A DNA stretch of 64,000 bases, taken from the NCBI RefSeq assembly GCF_900112595.1, contig NZ_FOMI01000002.1:326690-390689 (forward strand), written 5' to 3'. Each line of letters begins with the position of its first letter. Position 1 is the first letter of the stretch. Under the pieces are notes generated by a model. It searched no databases. It was not told the origin of the DNA and was given only the letters and a program-made list of their open reading frames with translations. Shown piece after piece: positions 1-9,064 of the stretch. Source of the DNA: Algibacter pectinivorans. Its GTDB lineage: Bacteria; Bacteroidota; Bacteroidia; Flavobacteriales; Flavobacteriaceae. Both the position numbers and the translations under genes were made by a program.

Positions 1-310
1 AAATAACATCGTTTAAATCTTCATGATCGATATCTATTCCACTATCAATAACAGCAACAATAACCTTGCTTCCTTTTTTATTTTTTATAATTTCAGCGTA
101 AGCTTTATCAACACTCATTCCAGGAATGGTATCTTTTACCAAATCTAAATGGCCCCAATTATGCGCTTCGGCATCAGTAAGTGCAGATACTTTTAAAGGC
201 GATGAATCGATGTTTTCAACAGGTGTTGACAATACAGGAGCGACACCGCCACAACCTGAAATTAAAACTGCTAGGAAAGCAGATTTTGCTATTAAATTAA
301 TTGTTTTCAT
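1..310 (-). CDS. S8 (subtilisin-like) serine protease lipoprotein, 5' part only
   Basis: The first 103 codons of a gene that runs off the left edge. The start is ATG at 310 on the minus strand. The N-terminus (MKTINLIAKSAFLAVLISGC) is a lipoprotein signal with a lipobox Cys at about residue 20, so the product should be lipid-anchored in the envelope. Around residues 84-98 the sequence VIVAVIDSGIDIDHEDL carries the catalytic Asp motif (DSG) of subtilases. The His and Ser motifs lie beyond the window. It is probably a broad-specificity extracytoplasmic protease; this follows from the family and is not shown further here. Confidence 0.85.
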   Translation of the reverse strand, partial: MKTINLIAKSAFLAVLISGCGGVAPVLSTPVENIDSSPLKVSALTDAEAHNWGHLDLVKDTIPGMSVDKAYAEIIKNKKGSKVIVAVIDSGIDIDHEDLNDVI

Positions 311-338
311 TTTAATATATTGAATTAGTCATTTTGTT

Positions 339-1199
339 TTAATTAAAAATCTCCTCGCAGGTATGAAGCCCTTTTAAGCGCACACCATTTTCTGTGTTAT
401 GTACGGTTATAATTTCGTGGTGGGCGTCATGCTCTAAAAATAAATAGAAATTTTGCTCTGCCGCTATATTTAAAAAGTTTTCTTTTTCGTTTAAGGTTAA
501 TAGCGGTCTAGTATCATAACCCATAACGTAGGGTAGTGGTAAATGACCAACGGTTGGTAATAAATCGGCCATAAAGGCAATGGTTTTGTCTTTATATTTT
601 ATAAGCGGAATCATTTGCTTATCGGTATGTCCATCGGCAAAAAAGATATCGAAGCCTAGAGCTGAGTTTTTAAGTAAGTTATCTTCTGGAAGTGCTGTGA
701 ATTTTAATTGTCCACTTTCTTCCATAGGCATAATATTTTCTTTTAAAAAGGATGCCCTTTCGCGTCTATTAGGCTCGGTTGCCCATTTCCAATGGTCTTT
801 ATTACTCCAAAAATGTGCGTTTTTAAAAGCGGGTTCGTAGCCGGTTCTGTCTTTGTTCCATTGTATACTGCCACCACAATGATCAAAATGTAAATGCGTC
901 ATAAACACATCGGTAATATCATCGCGATTAAAACCTGCGGCTTTTAATGAGGCATCTAAATTATAATCGCCCCAAGGATGATAATAACTGTAAAATTTAT
1001 CGGATTGCTTATCGCCCATACCATTATCAATTAAAATAAGGCGGTTGCCGTCTTCAATTAATAAGCAGCGCGTTGCAATATCTATCATGTTATTAGCATC
1101 TGCAGGATTGGATCTGTTCCATAATACTTTAGGCACAACACCAAACATAGCACCGCCATCGAGCTTTAGGTTTCCGGCATTTATAGGATATAATTTCAT
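339..1199 (-). CDS. MBL-fold metallo-hydrolase
   Basis: A 286-residue soluble protein without a signal peptide. It carries the metallo-beta-lactamase-fold signature THLHFDHCGG (HxHxDH), an early LIDNGMG strand, FADGHTDKQMIPL (third metal His) and FMADLLP. These residues bind two metal ions in the superfamily. The substrate cannot be read from sequence: the family includes lactonases, glyoxalase II-like and other hydrolases. It ends 28 bp upstream of the subtilase start on the same strand, so the two could be co-transcribed. The length is normal for the quorum-lactonase/glyoxalase-like branch. Confidence 0.85.
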   Translation of the reverse strand: MKLYPINAGNLKLDGGAMFGVVPKVLWNRSNPADANNMIDIATRCLLIEDGNRLILIDNGMGDKQSDKFYSYYHPWGDYNLDASLKAAGFNRDDITDVFMTHLHFDHCGGSIQWNKDRTGYEPAFKNAHFWSNKDHWKWATEPNRRERASFLKENIMPMEESGQLKFTALPEDNLLKNSALGFDIFFADGHTDKQMIPLIKYKDKTIAFMADLLPTVGHLPLPYVMGYDTRPLLTLNEKENFLNIAAEQNFYLFLEHDAHHEIITVHNTENGVRLKGLHTCEEIFN

Positions 1200-1331
1200 A
1201 GGGATGTAAAATTAAGAAATCTATATTAAACACTTAAAAAGGTTAAGAGTTTATTAAGAATAAATATAAAAATAACTTTCTTTAGAAAATTTTAGTCTAT
1301 TTTTGATTCCTGATTTGTAATTTTAAGTTTA

Positions 1332-1709
1332 TTGAAAACTTTATTTTCTTATATTTTACTTTTTTCATTGGTGTTTAGACCCATGTATAATCTAGGTTAT
1401 ATAGCTTATTTTGAGTTGAATATAGATTATATAGTTGAAACCTATTGTGTTAACAAAGATAAACCAAAGTTACAGTGTAATGGTAAATGTCATTTAGCAA
1501 CACAATTATCAAATAATATATCCGAAAAATCTAGTGGGAGTTCGTATTTAAATACACTTTTTGAAACGTTTGTTCCAGTTTATTTTCAAATAAATACAAT
1601 TAATTTTACATTTCTTTCAAATACAATTAATTTTCAAAACAATTGGTATTATTCCAATATGTTAATGTCTTTCTATCAAGTAAAGCTTGATAAACCACCA
1701 CAGGTTTAA
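1332..1709 (+). CDS. small secreted or membrane-anchored Cys-motif protein of unknown function
   Basis: 125 residues starting with TTG at 1332. The first ~27 residues are hydrophobic (signal peptide or single anchor). A cluster of C39, C49, C53 and H54 follows, in the stretch YCVNKDKPKLQCNGKCHL (CX9CX3CH), which looks able to bind metal or form disulfides. The C-terminal half is Asn/Phe-rich with no further motif. It lies 134 bp upstream of a TonB receptor and a PepSY protein on the same strand, which suggests a role in envelope handling of a metal or siderophore. I do not know a characterised homologue; that role is inferred from context. Confidence 0.6.
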   Translation: MKTLFSYILLFSLVFRPMYNLGYIAYFELNIDYIVETYCVNKDKPKLQCNGKCHLATQLSNNISEKSSGSSYLNTLFETFVPVYFQINTINFTFLSNTINFQNNWYYSNMLMSFYQVKLDKPPQV

Positions 1710-1796
1710 TCTTCTTTTTCGGGCTTACAAATTAATTTGTTTAGATAGTTATCTGAATGGGTTAACTAGTATATAAAATTACTTTAAAAAAAGATT

Positions 1797-1813
1797 CATC
1801 ATAATATATGATG
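1797..1813. promoter_or_regulatory. short palindrome upstream of the TonB receptor
   Basis: A 6+6 bp inverted repeat (CATCAT, 5-bp spacer, ATGATG) ends 30 bp before the receptor ATG. Its place suits an operator for metal-dependent control, but it matches no site I can name and AT-rich palindromes occur by chance. Confidence 0.2.
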
Positions 1814-1843
1814 TTTTAAATTGTTAGAATAAATTACATATAA

Positions 1844-4201
1844 ATGAATAAAATATTAATGCTTGCTATTAGCTTAGTAAGTGTATTTACATATGCGCAA
1901 AAAGCGCACAATGGACAAATAGTTGATGAAAAAAATAACCCATTGGTAGGCGCAACGATCCAATCTCAATCAAACTCTAATAATGCTGTTATTTCTAATA
2001 CAGAAGGACGTTTTTCAATTACTTTAGATAACAATAAAACTGTAATTATAAAGTATATGGGTTTTATGAGTGTAGTACAGGAGTTAACTGTTTCAAATAA
2101 CATTATAAAACTTATTAAAAATGATGAAATTTTAGAAGAAATAGTTATATCTGCCAGTAGAGAAAAGCAAAGACGTAAAGAGGTACCAGCTTCAATTTCG
2201 GTTATTTCTGCTAAAGATATTACAGAAACTAAAGCATTAGGTATTGATCAATTAGTAAATGATGTTTCGGGGGTTATTATGTCTACCTCTAGAGCGGCTA
2301 GTAACGAGCAGCATTTTATGTCAGTTCGTTCTCCCATATCTACAAAATCTTTGTTTTTATATGTAGAAGATGGTTTACCAATTAGACCAACAGCTGTATT
2401 TAACCACAACGCTTTGTTAGAAATGAACGATGTAGCTTTTAGTCGTGTAGAGGTTTTAAAAGGACCGGCATCAAGCATTTATGGAAGCGAAGCCATTGGC
2501 GGTAGCTTTAACTTTTTAACTAAAAACCCAACCCGAGATTTTACAGGAGGTGTGGGTTTTCAAACAAACGATTTGGGTTTAACACGCTATGATGTTGAGC
2601 TGTCTCAATACGCAGGCGATAATATTGGCTTTTATTTAGGTGTACAGTCTGTTAAAAGAGAAGACGGCCCTTTAGAGCATAGCGATTACGAAAAATTTGC
2701 ATTGACTTTTAAAAACGTAAACCATTTATCGACGACTTTAAATTGGACGAACTTTTTTAATATTATTGATTACCGGTCTGATATGTCTGGATCTTTATCT
2801 GAAGCTGATTACACAGGTGGAAATTTTGAAAGTGACCAAACGTTTACAGAGCGTGTTGCGTTTGCATTTCGTTTTAGAAGTACATTAGATAAACGTTGGA
2901 ATATGAATAATAAAACAACGCTTAATTTTGCCTTTAGAAAAAACGATATGGATCAAAATCCGTCTTTTCGTGTAATACAGGGAAGAGATAGAAATACGCG
3001 CCAGTTAACAGGTGCTGGAACAGGAGAAATTAATAGTAATGAATTTATAAGTTATGTGGGTTTGCTTCAACATAAAATAGATTTTGGTTTCGCAAATTCA
3101 TCTTTAATTGTTGGCGCTTCCGCGGATTTTTCTCCGCAACGTTACCAAGCCGAAACTATTGATGTTATTGTAGATACTGCAACAGGGCAAAATATAGATT
3201 TTACTTTAAATGAAGGCGATTTTATACTTAATTATGATGCCGATATTTTTAATTATGCAGGGTATTTTCAATATGAAATAAATCCAACTGAAGCTTTAAA
3301 ACTTACAGCAGCATTACGTTATGATGGCTTTAAGTACGATTACAATAATTTATCGCCTAATGTTGGCGGACCTTTAGATTCTAAAAACACTTATAATAAT
3401 GTGTCTCCTAAATTAGGAGTAAACTATAATTTTTCAAAAAATGTAGGTGTCTTTGCAAACTATTCTAACGGATTTACACCACCGCAAACATCGTCTTTAT
3501 ATAGAAATAGTTTAGTAGGTGTAGGAGGAGAAGTTTTTGATTTAAAGCCAAGTAATTATAATAATTATGAAATAGGAACTTATTTTAGTTTGGCAAGTAA
3601 AATAACCGGAGATATTGCCTTTTATGTTTTAGATGGCGACGATACTTTAGTTACTTTAAGAGATGAGAACGATGAGTTTTTTAATGCTAATGCGGGTAAA
3701 ACAAGATCTTATGGTATTGAATATGGTATAACATATAAGCCTATTGATGAGGTAACTATAAGTCATAATGGTACTTATGCTAAACACAGATATATAGAGT
3801 TTTCTACTAATGCGGGTAGTACATTATTTGATTTATCGGATACAGATAGAGAAACGGCACCATCATTATCAGGAAATTCAAAAATTATTTATAAGCCAAA
3901 CTACGCAAAAGGCTTATTAGTAAGTTTAACACACGAATTGATTGGAGCGTATAATACAAGTTTTGAAAACCAAATTGATAATCAAGATGGTACATTTAGT
4001 ACAGCTGCATATGACGGGCACAGCATATTTAATGCACTCGTTTCGTATAATTTCAAGCATTTTGAAGTTTGGGGACATGCCTTAAACCTTTTTGATGAGT
4101 TATATTCTACTAGAGCGAGTTATAATAGGTTTAGTAGTCAAAACACCTATACCATAGGTAACCCTAGAGCATTTCATTTTGGAATTAAATATAAGTTTTA
4201 A
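1844..4201 (+). CDS. TonB-dependent outer-membrane receptor (siderophore/metal type)
   Basis: 785 residues. The signal peptide MNKILMLAISLVSVFTYAQ is followed by a carboxypeptidase-D-like domain (about 20-95, GQIVDEKNNPLVGATI). A plug domain follows at about 100-230 (VPASISVISAKDITE, EVLKGPASSIYGSEAIGG). A ~550-residue beta-barrel ends in the terminal aromatic ...GIKYKF used for barrel insertion. The length and plug are those of CirA/FepA-like importers rather than ~1000-residue SusC glycan porters. A PepSY membrane protein follows 75 bp downstream, the usual partner in iron-siderophore or copper uptake. The substrate is not determined by sequence. It probably works with TonB/ExbBD encoded elsewhere. 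Confidence 0.92.
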   Translation: MNKILMLAISLVSVFTYAQKAHNGQIVDEKNNPLVGATIQSQSNSNNAVISNTEGRFSITLDNNKTVIIKYMGFMSVVQELTVSNNIIKLIKNDEILEEIVISASREKQRRKEVPASISVISAKDITETKALGIDQLVNDVSGVIMSTSRAASNEQHFMSVRSPISTKSLFLYVEDGLPIRPTAVFNHNALLEMNDVAFSRVEVLKGPASSIYGSEAIGGSFNFLTKNPTRDFTGGVGFQTNDLGLTRYDVELSQYAGDNIGFYLGVQSVKREDGPLEHSDYEKFALTFKNVNHLSTTLNWTNFFNIIDYRSDMSGSLSEADYTGGNFESDQTFTERVAFAFRFRSTLDKRWNMNNKTTLNFAFRKNDMDQNPSFRVIQGRDRNTRQLTGAGTGEINSNEFISYVGLLQHKIDFGFANSSLIVGASADFSPQRYQAETIDVIVDTATGQNIDFTLNEGDFILNYDADIFNYAGYFQYEINPTEALKLTAALRYDGFKYDYNNLSPNVGGPLDSKNTYNNVSPKLGVNYNFSKNVGVFANYSNGFTPPQTSSLYRNSLVGVGGEVFDLKPSNYNNYEIGTYFSLASKITGDIAFYVLDGDDTLVTLRDENDEFFNANAGKTRSYGIEYGITYKPIDEVTISHNGTYAKHRYIEFSTNAGSTLFDLSDTDRETAPSLSGNSKIIYKPNYAKGLLVSLTHELIGAYNTSFENQIDNQDGTFSTAAYDGHSIFNALVSYNFKHFEVWGHALNLFDELYSTRASYNRFSSQNTYTIGNPRAFHFGIKYKF

Positions 4202-4276
4202 CACAAAATAAAACAACCTTAAAAAAGACATTATTTTTTCAATTGTGCTTAATGTGGCAATTAAACTAACAACCTT

Positions 4277-5524
4277 ATGAAAAATAAAAAACTAAATCAA
4301 TGGCTTTGGAAATGGCATTTTATTGCAGGACTTATAAGTCTACCATTTGTTATTTTATTAGCAATTACTGGGGGCATTTATTTGTTTAAAGATAAATATG
4401 AAGCACCAAAACAAGCGCATATTAAAACGGTAAAAGTTGAAGGTAAAGCTATGTCTTTTGACGAGCAATGGCAATTAGCAAAACCTAACCTTCATAAACC
4501 ACCTTATGCAATGGTTATTCCAATAGAAGAAAACCAAGCAACGGCATTTTCTTCTGGTATGTTTAGTCATAAAACCAGCGTTTTTGTAAACCCTTATAAA
4601 GCTAAGGTGTCTGGTAAAATTAGCCCAAAATATTCCGGTATGCATACAGTAAGGAAGCTCCACGGCGAATTACTTTTAGGTAAGTTTGGCACAAAAATAG
4701 TCGAGGGTATTGCCAGTTGGATGTTTGTTTTAATTATTACAGGAATTTATGTGTTTTGGCCAAATAAAAAAGAAGGCATCAAAGGTTTTTTCAAGATTCG
4801 TTTTAAAAAAGGAAAACGCATATTATTTAGAGATTTACACGCCGTTTTTGGCTTTTGGGTATCTATTTTATTGTTAATGACCTTGGCTGGAGGTATGCCG
4901 TGGACCGATGTTTTTGGCGGTAATTTTAAATGGTTGCAAGAGGTAACACAAACAGGGTTTCCAAAAACATGGAGCGCTAGAGGCGTACAGTCTAAAATAA
5001 AAGGCGAAGCCATTACCTTGGATGATATGGTTGCACTAGCAAAATCTATGCATTTAAAAGGCGAGGTAAGTATAGGTTTGCCTAGTAACCCAAAAGGAGT
5101 GTATAGCATTTATAACACAACCTTTAATTTGGGAGCGCAAAAGCGTTTTCATTTCGATCAATATTCAGGAGAACAGCTCGTGAGTCATAATTGGGAAGAT
5201 GTTGGTGTTTTAATGCGAAGCCGTATGTGGTTTATGGCATTTCATCAAGGACAATTTGGACTTTGGAATTGGGCTTTAATGCTTTTTGTTGCTTTATTAT
5301 TAGCTTTTGTAGCTATGGCGGGCTTAGTATCGTATTTAAAGCGTAAAGAGTCTGGTAAGTGGGGAACGCCAAAAGTACCAGTGTCGTTTAAAGCAGGTTA
5401 TGGTATTGTAGCCATTATAGTTGTTTTAGGCATTGTTTTTCCTTTATTTGGAGGTAGTGTTTTGGTTATAACTTTGGTTGAGTTTATGAGAGAAAGGAAA
5501 AAAAGTAAAGGATTAACTATATAG
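4277..5524 (+). CDS. PepSY-associated TM helix protein
   Basis: 415 residues. The N-terminal helix has basic and His residues (KLNQWLWKWHFIAGLISLPFVILL), followed by a periplasmic PepSY-like region, further TM segments near 140-160, 190-205, 335-355 and 375-400, and RDLHAVFGFW and FHQGQFG motifs. These His-containing helices are typical of the PepSY_TM family, which sits next to TonB receptors and is linked to reductive release of ferric siderophores or to metal transfer across the inner membrane. Here it directly follows the TonB receptor and is closed by a terminator at 5532-5572, so it is the last gene of that unit. Confidence 0.88.
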   Translation: MKNKKLNQWLWKWHFIAGLISLPFVILLAITGGIYLFKDKYEAPKQAHIKTVKVEGKAMSFDEQWQLAKPNLHKPPYAMVIPIEENQATAFSSGMFSHKTSVFVNPYKAKVSGKISPKYSGMHTVRKLHGELLLGKFGTKIVEGIASWMFVLIITGIYVFWPNKKEGIKGFFKIRFKKGKRILFRDLHAVFGFWVSILLLMTLAGGMPWTDVFGGNFKWLQEVTQTGFPKTWSARGVQSKIKGEAITLDDMVALAKSMHLKGEVSIGLPSNPKGVYSIYNTTFNLGAQKRFHFDQYSGEQLVSHNWEDVGVLMRSRMWFMAFHQGQFGLWNWALMLFVALLLAFVAMAGLVSYLKRKESGKWGTPKVPVSFKAGYGIVAIIVVLGIVFPLFGGSVLVITLVEFMRERKKSKGLTI

Positions 5525-5531
5525 AAATTAT

Positions 5532-5572
5532 AAACCTACAAGATTTTATCATTTTGTAGGTTTGTATTTTTA
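5532..5572 (+). terminator. rho-independent terminator after the PepSY gene
   Basis: A 10-bp perfect stem (AAACCTACAA / TTGTAGGTTT) with a 12-nt loop is followed by a T-rich run. It lies 7 bp after the stop codon. Confidence 0.8.
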
Positions 5573-5684
5573 ATCGCAACCACCACATACGGTGCAGCCA
5601 CTATCGCAAGAAGACCAACCTGATGAGTCGGAAGTATCAAAAGATTGAATTTTCTCCCATATTTCCTTTTGTTTTTTCGGTCAT
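5570..5684 (-). pseudogene. tiny Cys-rich peptide gene interrupted by a one-base frame break
   Basis: Read on the minus strand, an ATG at 5684 opens a frame that stops after 15 codons. If one A is removed from the A6 run (plus-strand T run 5672-5677), a single 37-codon frame runs to the TAA at 5570-5572. The resulting peptide begins MTEKQKEIWEKIQ, has a Ser/Asp-rich middle, and ends GWSSCDSGCTVCGGCD, with Cys at 26, 30, 33 and 36. The dense Cys/Gly tail after a helical leader-like head looks like a short metal-binding peptide or a modified-peptide precursor. The break may be a real mutation, a sequencing or assembly error at a homopolymer, or a slippage site. I do not recognise the family. 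Confidence 0.45.
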
Positions 5685-5873
5685 TACTACTATTTAAGTA
5701 TTAAAAGCGTATTTTATTTTTTCATGTTTTTTTGCTTTTAAAGTTTTAAAAAGACTTTAAAAGCGAATTCTTTTAATGGATGAGAAGGGTAATATAATAT
5801 TTTTTAAAGTTGAGTTCAAACAATAAACCATCCGTTTTGCTTAAATTAGTCTTTTTATAGAAAAATCGATACA

Positions 5874-7712
5874 ATGTTAGAATTAGCAGGAATTATTATT
5901 TTAGGAATATTAGCGCAGTGGGTAGCTTGGAAATTTAAAATTCCAGCTATTTTACCTTTAATATTGATTGGTTTACTAGTTGGCCCTATTGCTGCCGAAT
6001 TTTTAAGTGAAGATGGTACCAAATGGATTGAGCCTATTTGGAATGGTGAAAAAGGACTGTTTCCTGGCGAAGGCCTCTATTATTTTGTTTCATTGGCTAT
6101 AAGTATTATTCTTTTTGAAGGCGGATTAACATTAAAACGCTCAGAAATAAAAACAGTAGGTCCTGTTATTACTAAGCTTATAACATTAGGTTCTGCAATA
6201 ACATTTTTTGGCGCAGGGATATTAGCCTATTTTACTTTTAACCTAAGTTGGGAATTATCCTTTTTGTTTTCGGGTTTAATTATTGTTACTGGCCCTACAG
6301 TAATAACGCCTATTTTACGAAACATTCCGCTTAAAAAAGATATTTCTACAGTACTTAAATGGGAAGGTATTTTAATAGATCCCATTGGTGCTTTGGTGGC
6401 GGTATTAATGTTTGAGTTTATAAGTGTTGGCGGTGGTGGCGGTTTTACTAAAACAGCTTTAATTGAGTTTGGAAAAATTATTTTATTTGGTACTTCGTTT
6501 GGATTTACATTTGCACATGCTTTAGCCTTTGCTATTAATAAAAAATTAATCCCGCATTATTTATTAAATGTAGTTTCATTATCGGTTGTATTATTGGTTT
6601 TTGTTGAATCTGAAATTTTTGCTCACGAATCAGGACTTTTGGCTGTTGTTGTTATGGGTATGGTTTTAGGAAACGGTAGGTTAGAAAGTATTAAAGAACT
6701 TCTTTATTTTAAAGAATCTTTAAGCGTTTTGTTAATTTCTATTTTATTCATTCTATTATCGGCAAACATAAATATTGAAGATTTAATGTTGTTGTACACA
6801 TGGAAAACAGTTGTGCTTTTTGTTCTTGTTGTTTTTGTTATAAGACCTTTGGCCGTATTTTTAAGCACTATAGGTTCTAAATTAAAATTTAACGAAAAAT
6901 TATTTATTAGTTGGGTTGGCCCGCGTGGTATTGTTGCTGCAGGTATAGCTTCACTTTTTGGTAGTAAATTACTAAAAGAAGGAGTACCCGGAGCAGAATA
7001 TATTACACCATTAGTATTTATGATCGTTTTAGGTACGGTGTTGCTTAATGCTACTACGGCACGTTTATTTGCTAAAGTTGTTGGTGTATTTTTAAATAGA
7101 TCTGAAGGTATTTTAATTGTTGGAGCGTCTAAAGTATCACGCTTAATTGGACGTTATTTAGAAGATAATGGGAGACATGTGGTATTAATTGATAGTAATC
7201 AAAGTAATATTCAAAAAGCTCAAAATAAAGGTTTGGAGGCTATTAATACCGATATCTATTCAGATAGTTTAGGAGATAATATAGAATTGAATGATGTTGG
7301 CTTTTTAATGTCTTTAACTGCTAGTGCCGATATAAATAAGTATGCTATAGATAAATTTAGTGATCAATTTGGAGAAAACGGATCGTTTAGATTAATTAGT
7401 GACGAAGAAATGCAAAATCCTGAAAATAATCCAAAAGAAGGATTGTTTTCGCATACTGACGATTTTATTTTACTTAATGAAGTGGCTCGTAAATACCCTG
7501 AAATACACGAAATAGAAATAAATGATAGGGCACATTATGATTCGCTTATAGAAACTATAAATAACGAGAGCGATATGATTCCGTTATTGGTAAAAGACAA
7601 GAAAGGTGTTTTAGAAATAATTTCGTCATATAATAAAGCCATCGAAAAGATTGAAAAAGGATATAAGCTAGTGTATTTAGGAAAACCTTTTAATTTAATA
7701 ACAGCCGAATAA
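5874..7712 (+). CDS. cation:proton antiporter with C-terminal TrkA-N (RCK) domain
   Basis: 612 residues. About 12 hydrophobic segments fill residues 1-400. They include the CPA1-type carboxylates: SGLIIVTGPTVITP and WEGILIDPIGALVAVL, where the Asp of DP is the ion-binding position of Na+/H+ antiporters. Residues ~405-520 form a Rossmann-like TrkA-N domain (EGILIVGASKVSRLIGRYL, HVVLIDSN), implying regulation by NAD(H) or a nucleotide. The closest type is NhaP/KefB-like Na+(K+)/H+ exchange in the inner membrane, used for pH and salt homeostasis. It stands alone, 349 bp after the PepSY stop, with a terminator shared with the next convergent gene. Confidence 0.9.
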   Translation: MLELAGIIILGILAQWVAWKFKIPAILPLILIGLLVGPIAAEFLSEDGTKWIEPIWNGEKGLFPGEGLYYFVSLAISIILFEGGLTLKRSEIKTVGPVITKLITLGSAITFFGAGILAYFTFNLSWELSFLFSGLIIVTGPTVITPILRNIPLKKDISTVLKWEGILIDPIGALVAVLMFEFISVGGGGGFTKTALIEFGKIILFGTSFGFTFAHALAFAINKKLIPHYLLNVVSLSVVLLVFVESEIFAHESGLLAVVVMGMVLGNGRLESIKELLYFKESLSVLLISILFILLSANINIEDLMLLYTWKTVVLFVLVVFVIRPLAVFLSTIGSKLKFNEKLFISWVGPRGIVAAGIASLFGSKLLKEGVPGAEYITPLVFMIVLGTVLLNATTARLFAKVVGVFLNRSEGILIVGASKVSRLIGRYLEDNGRHVVLIDSNQSNIQKAQNKGLEAINTDIYSDSLGDNIELNDVGFLMSLTASADINKYAIDKFSDQFGENGSFRLISDEEMQNPENNPKEGLFSHTDDFILLNEVARKYPEIHEIEINDRAHYDSLIETINNESDMIPLLVKDKKGVLEIISSYNKAIEKIEKGYKLVYLGKPFNLITAE

Positions 7713-7840
7713 TTAAGAGGGTAAACTACCTTAAAATAAAGATATGATTTTTACATCTGCTAAAGATGACGTATAAATTCTAAACACATTATTTGTTAGA
7801 AAGTACAAAATAGATAACTAAAATTTATTTACCTTAATGT

Positions 7841-7874
7841 AAAAAAGCGCAAATATTTAAATTTGCGCTTTTTT
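7841..7874. terminator. bidirectional terminator between convergent genes
   Basis: A 14-bp perfect inverted repeat (AAAAAAGCGCAAAT / ATTTGCGCTTTTTT) with a 6-nt loop gives a GC core flanked by A and T tracts. It serves the antiporter (plus strand) and the astacin-like protease (minus strand). Confidence 0.9.
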
Positions 7875-7897
7875 AGTACCTTATTAAATGCAATTGC

Positions 7898-9064
7898 TTA
7901 GTTACAAGAACCAAGATTGATCCAGCCTGTACTTGTTCGTTGAAATAACGTTCCTTGGTAAGTCACTTTTTCTCCAGCATAATAAATACGAGAGCTGTTA
8001 AATGCAGGAATACCAGCACAAATATTAGTTGGTGCTACAGCTCCACAAAGCCCTAAATAATCCCAGTAACCAGGATCAGCTATTCGATATAATTTTCCTT
8101 GGTAAGTCACTAATTCTCCTTTACTAAAGGTTCTAGTTCCCCACGCCGGAACACCATTACAATTATAAGTTGTTTCAGTTGTTGTGGTATTAGGGTACAT
8201 TTCATTAATTCCAGCAATATCTCCAGAAGATAATACAGACGAATTCGTACTATATACTGTTCCGTTTTTTCTTAAAATAGTTGGCTGGCCATTTCTTGAA
8301 AAAGCATAAGGAGAGTACAACATAATTGAACTAAAATCAAAAGAAGAAGTATATTCTCTACCGTCTTGCCCTTGTTGCCCATAGGTATAGAAATTAAATT
8401 CTCTTCCAGGTTCAATGTTGCCAAAATTAATAGTAATAAAATTGTCTCTATCTGCTCTACTTTGTTCGTGCCATAATCCAACGGCGTGACCAATTTCATG
8501 AATTACACTGCCTGTAGTACATCCATCAGCAAGCGTAATGTTTTGTTGGCCACCTATTCTTCCAACGTTCGAAGAACAACCAGCTCCTGGTGTAAAAAAC
8601 ACAAAATCTGATTGGTTTGTTCGTTGTACAAATCTTACAGCGGTATTCGATTGCCAATGATTAATAGCATCCGTTACCCTTCTCTGATTTGGGAGGCTCG
8701 AACTTATTACATAATAAACGGTGTTGTTAGGCCATCTTCCACCTGTACGGCCTACACTTTTTCCCTTGCTAGACAGACCTGGAGCAGGAAAAAAGGTTGG
8801 TTCGGTTGTTAATTGGTCTAGCTCAAATACCATATCACCACCAAGAACATAAGTGTTTTTTATTTTTTCTACGGTAAGTTTGGTAGAACCATAATATAGT
8901 TCGTGTATACTTCCTTCACCATTTGAAGATGTTAATTCTGGGTCGGTTGGATCAACAGCTTCATCTGTGATTAACTGTTCTTCTTGTAAGTTTTCATTGC
9001 TTTCACACGAAGTAAATAATAGCAATAGGATAGCAAATAAAGGTAATAAATTTTTAATTGTCAT
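7898..9064 (-). CDS. astacin-family (M12A) zinc metalloprotease lipoprotein with two C-terminal repeats
   Basis: 388 residues. The lipoprotein signal ends in LLLFTSC (Cys20). The catalytic domain spans about 105-295 and has the full astacin zinc site HEIGHAVGLWHE (H189, E190, H193, H199) and the Met-turn SIMLY (M248, Y250). RWPNNTVYYVI marks the mature domain start. The C-terminus holds two ~43-residue repeats (about 298-340 and 343-388), each with Cys near both ends, a central [EK]xVTYQGxL[FY] strand and a final LGxC. They resemble small chitin/cellulose-binding (CBM5/12-like) modules. Predicted role: a cell-surface endopeptidase held to a polymer or to the outer membrane. The substrate is unknown. 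Confidence 0.9.
   Translation of the reverse strand: MTIKNLLPLFAILLLLFTSCESNENLQEEQLITDEAVDPTDPELTSSNGEGSIHELYYGSTKLTVEKIKNTYVLGGDMVFELDQLTTEPTFFPAPGLSSKGKSVGRTGGRWPNNTVYYVISSSLPNQRRVTDAINHWQSNTAVRFVQRTNQSDFVFFTPGAGCSSNVGRIGGQQNITLADGCTTGSVIHEIGHAVGLWHEQSRADRDNFITINFGNIEPGREFNFYTYGQQGQDGREYTSSFDFSSIMLYSPYAFSRNGQPTILRKNGTVYSTNSSVLSSGDIAGINEMYPNTTTTETTYNCNGVPAWGTRTFSKGELVTYQGKLYRIADPGYWDYLGLCGAVAPTNICAGIPAFNSSRIYYAGEKVTYQGTLFQRTSTGWINLGSCN

Noticed and set aside
580-840. 86-codon frame antisense to the MBL hydrolase
   Set aside because: Shadow of the real gene on the other strand.
5570-5684. Methanobactin or lanthipeptide precursor reading of the Cys peptide
   Set aside because: No MbnB/MbnC, LanM or other maturation genes are nearby; only a short Cys-rich peptide can be supported.
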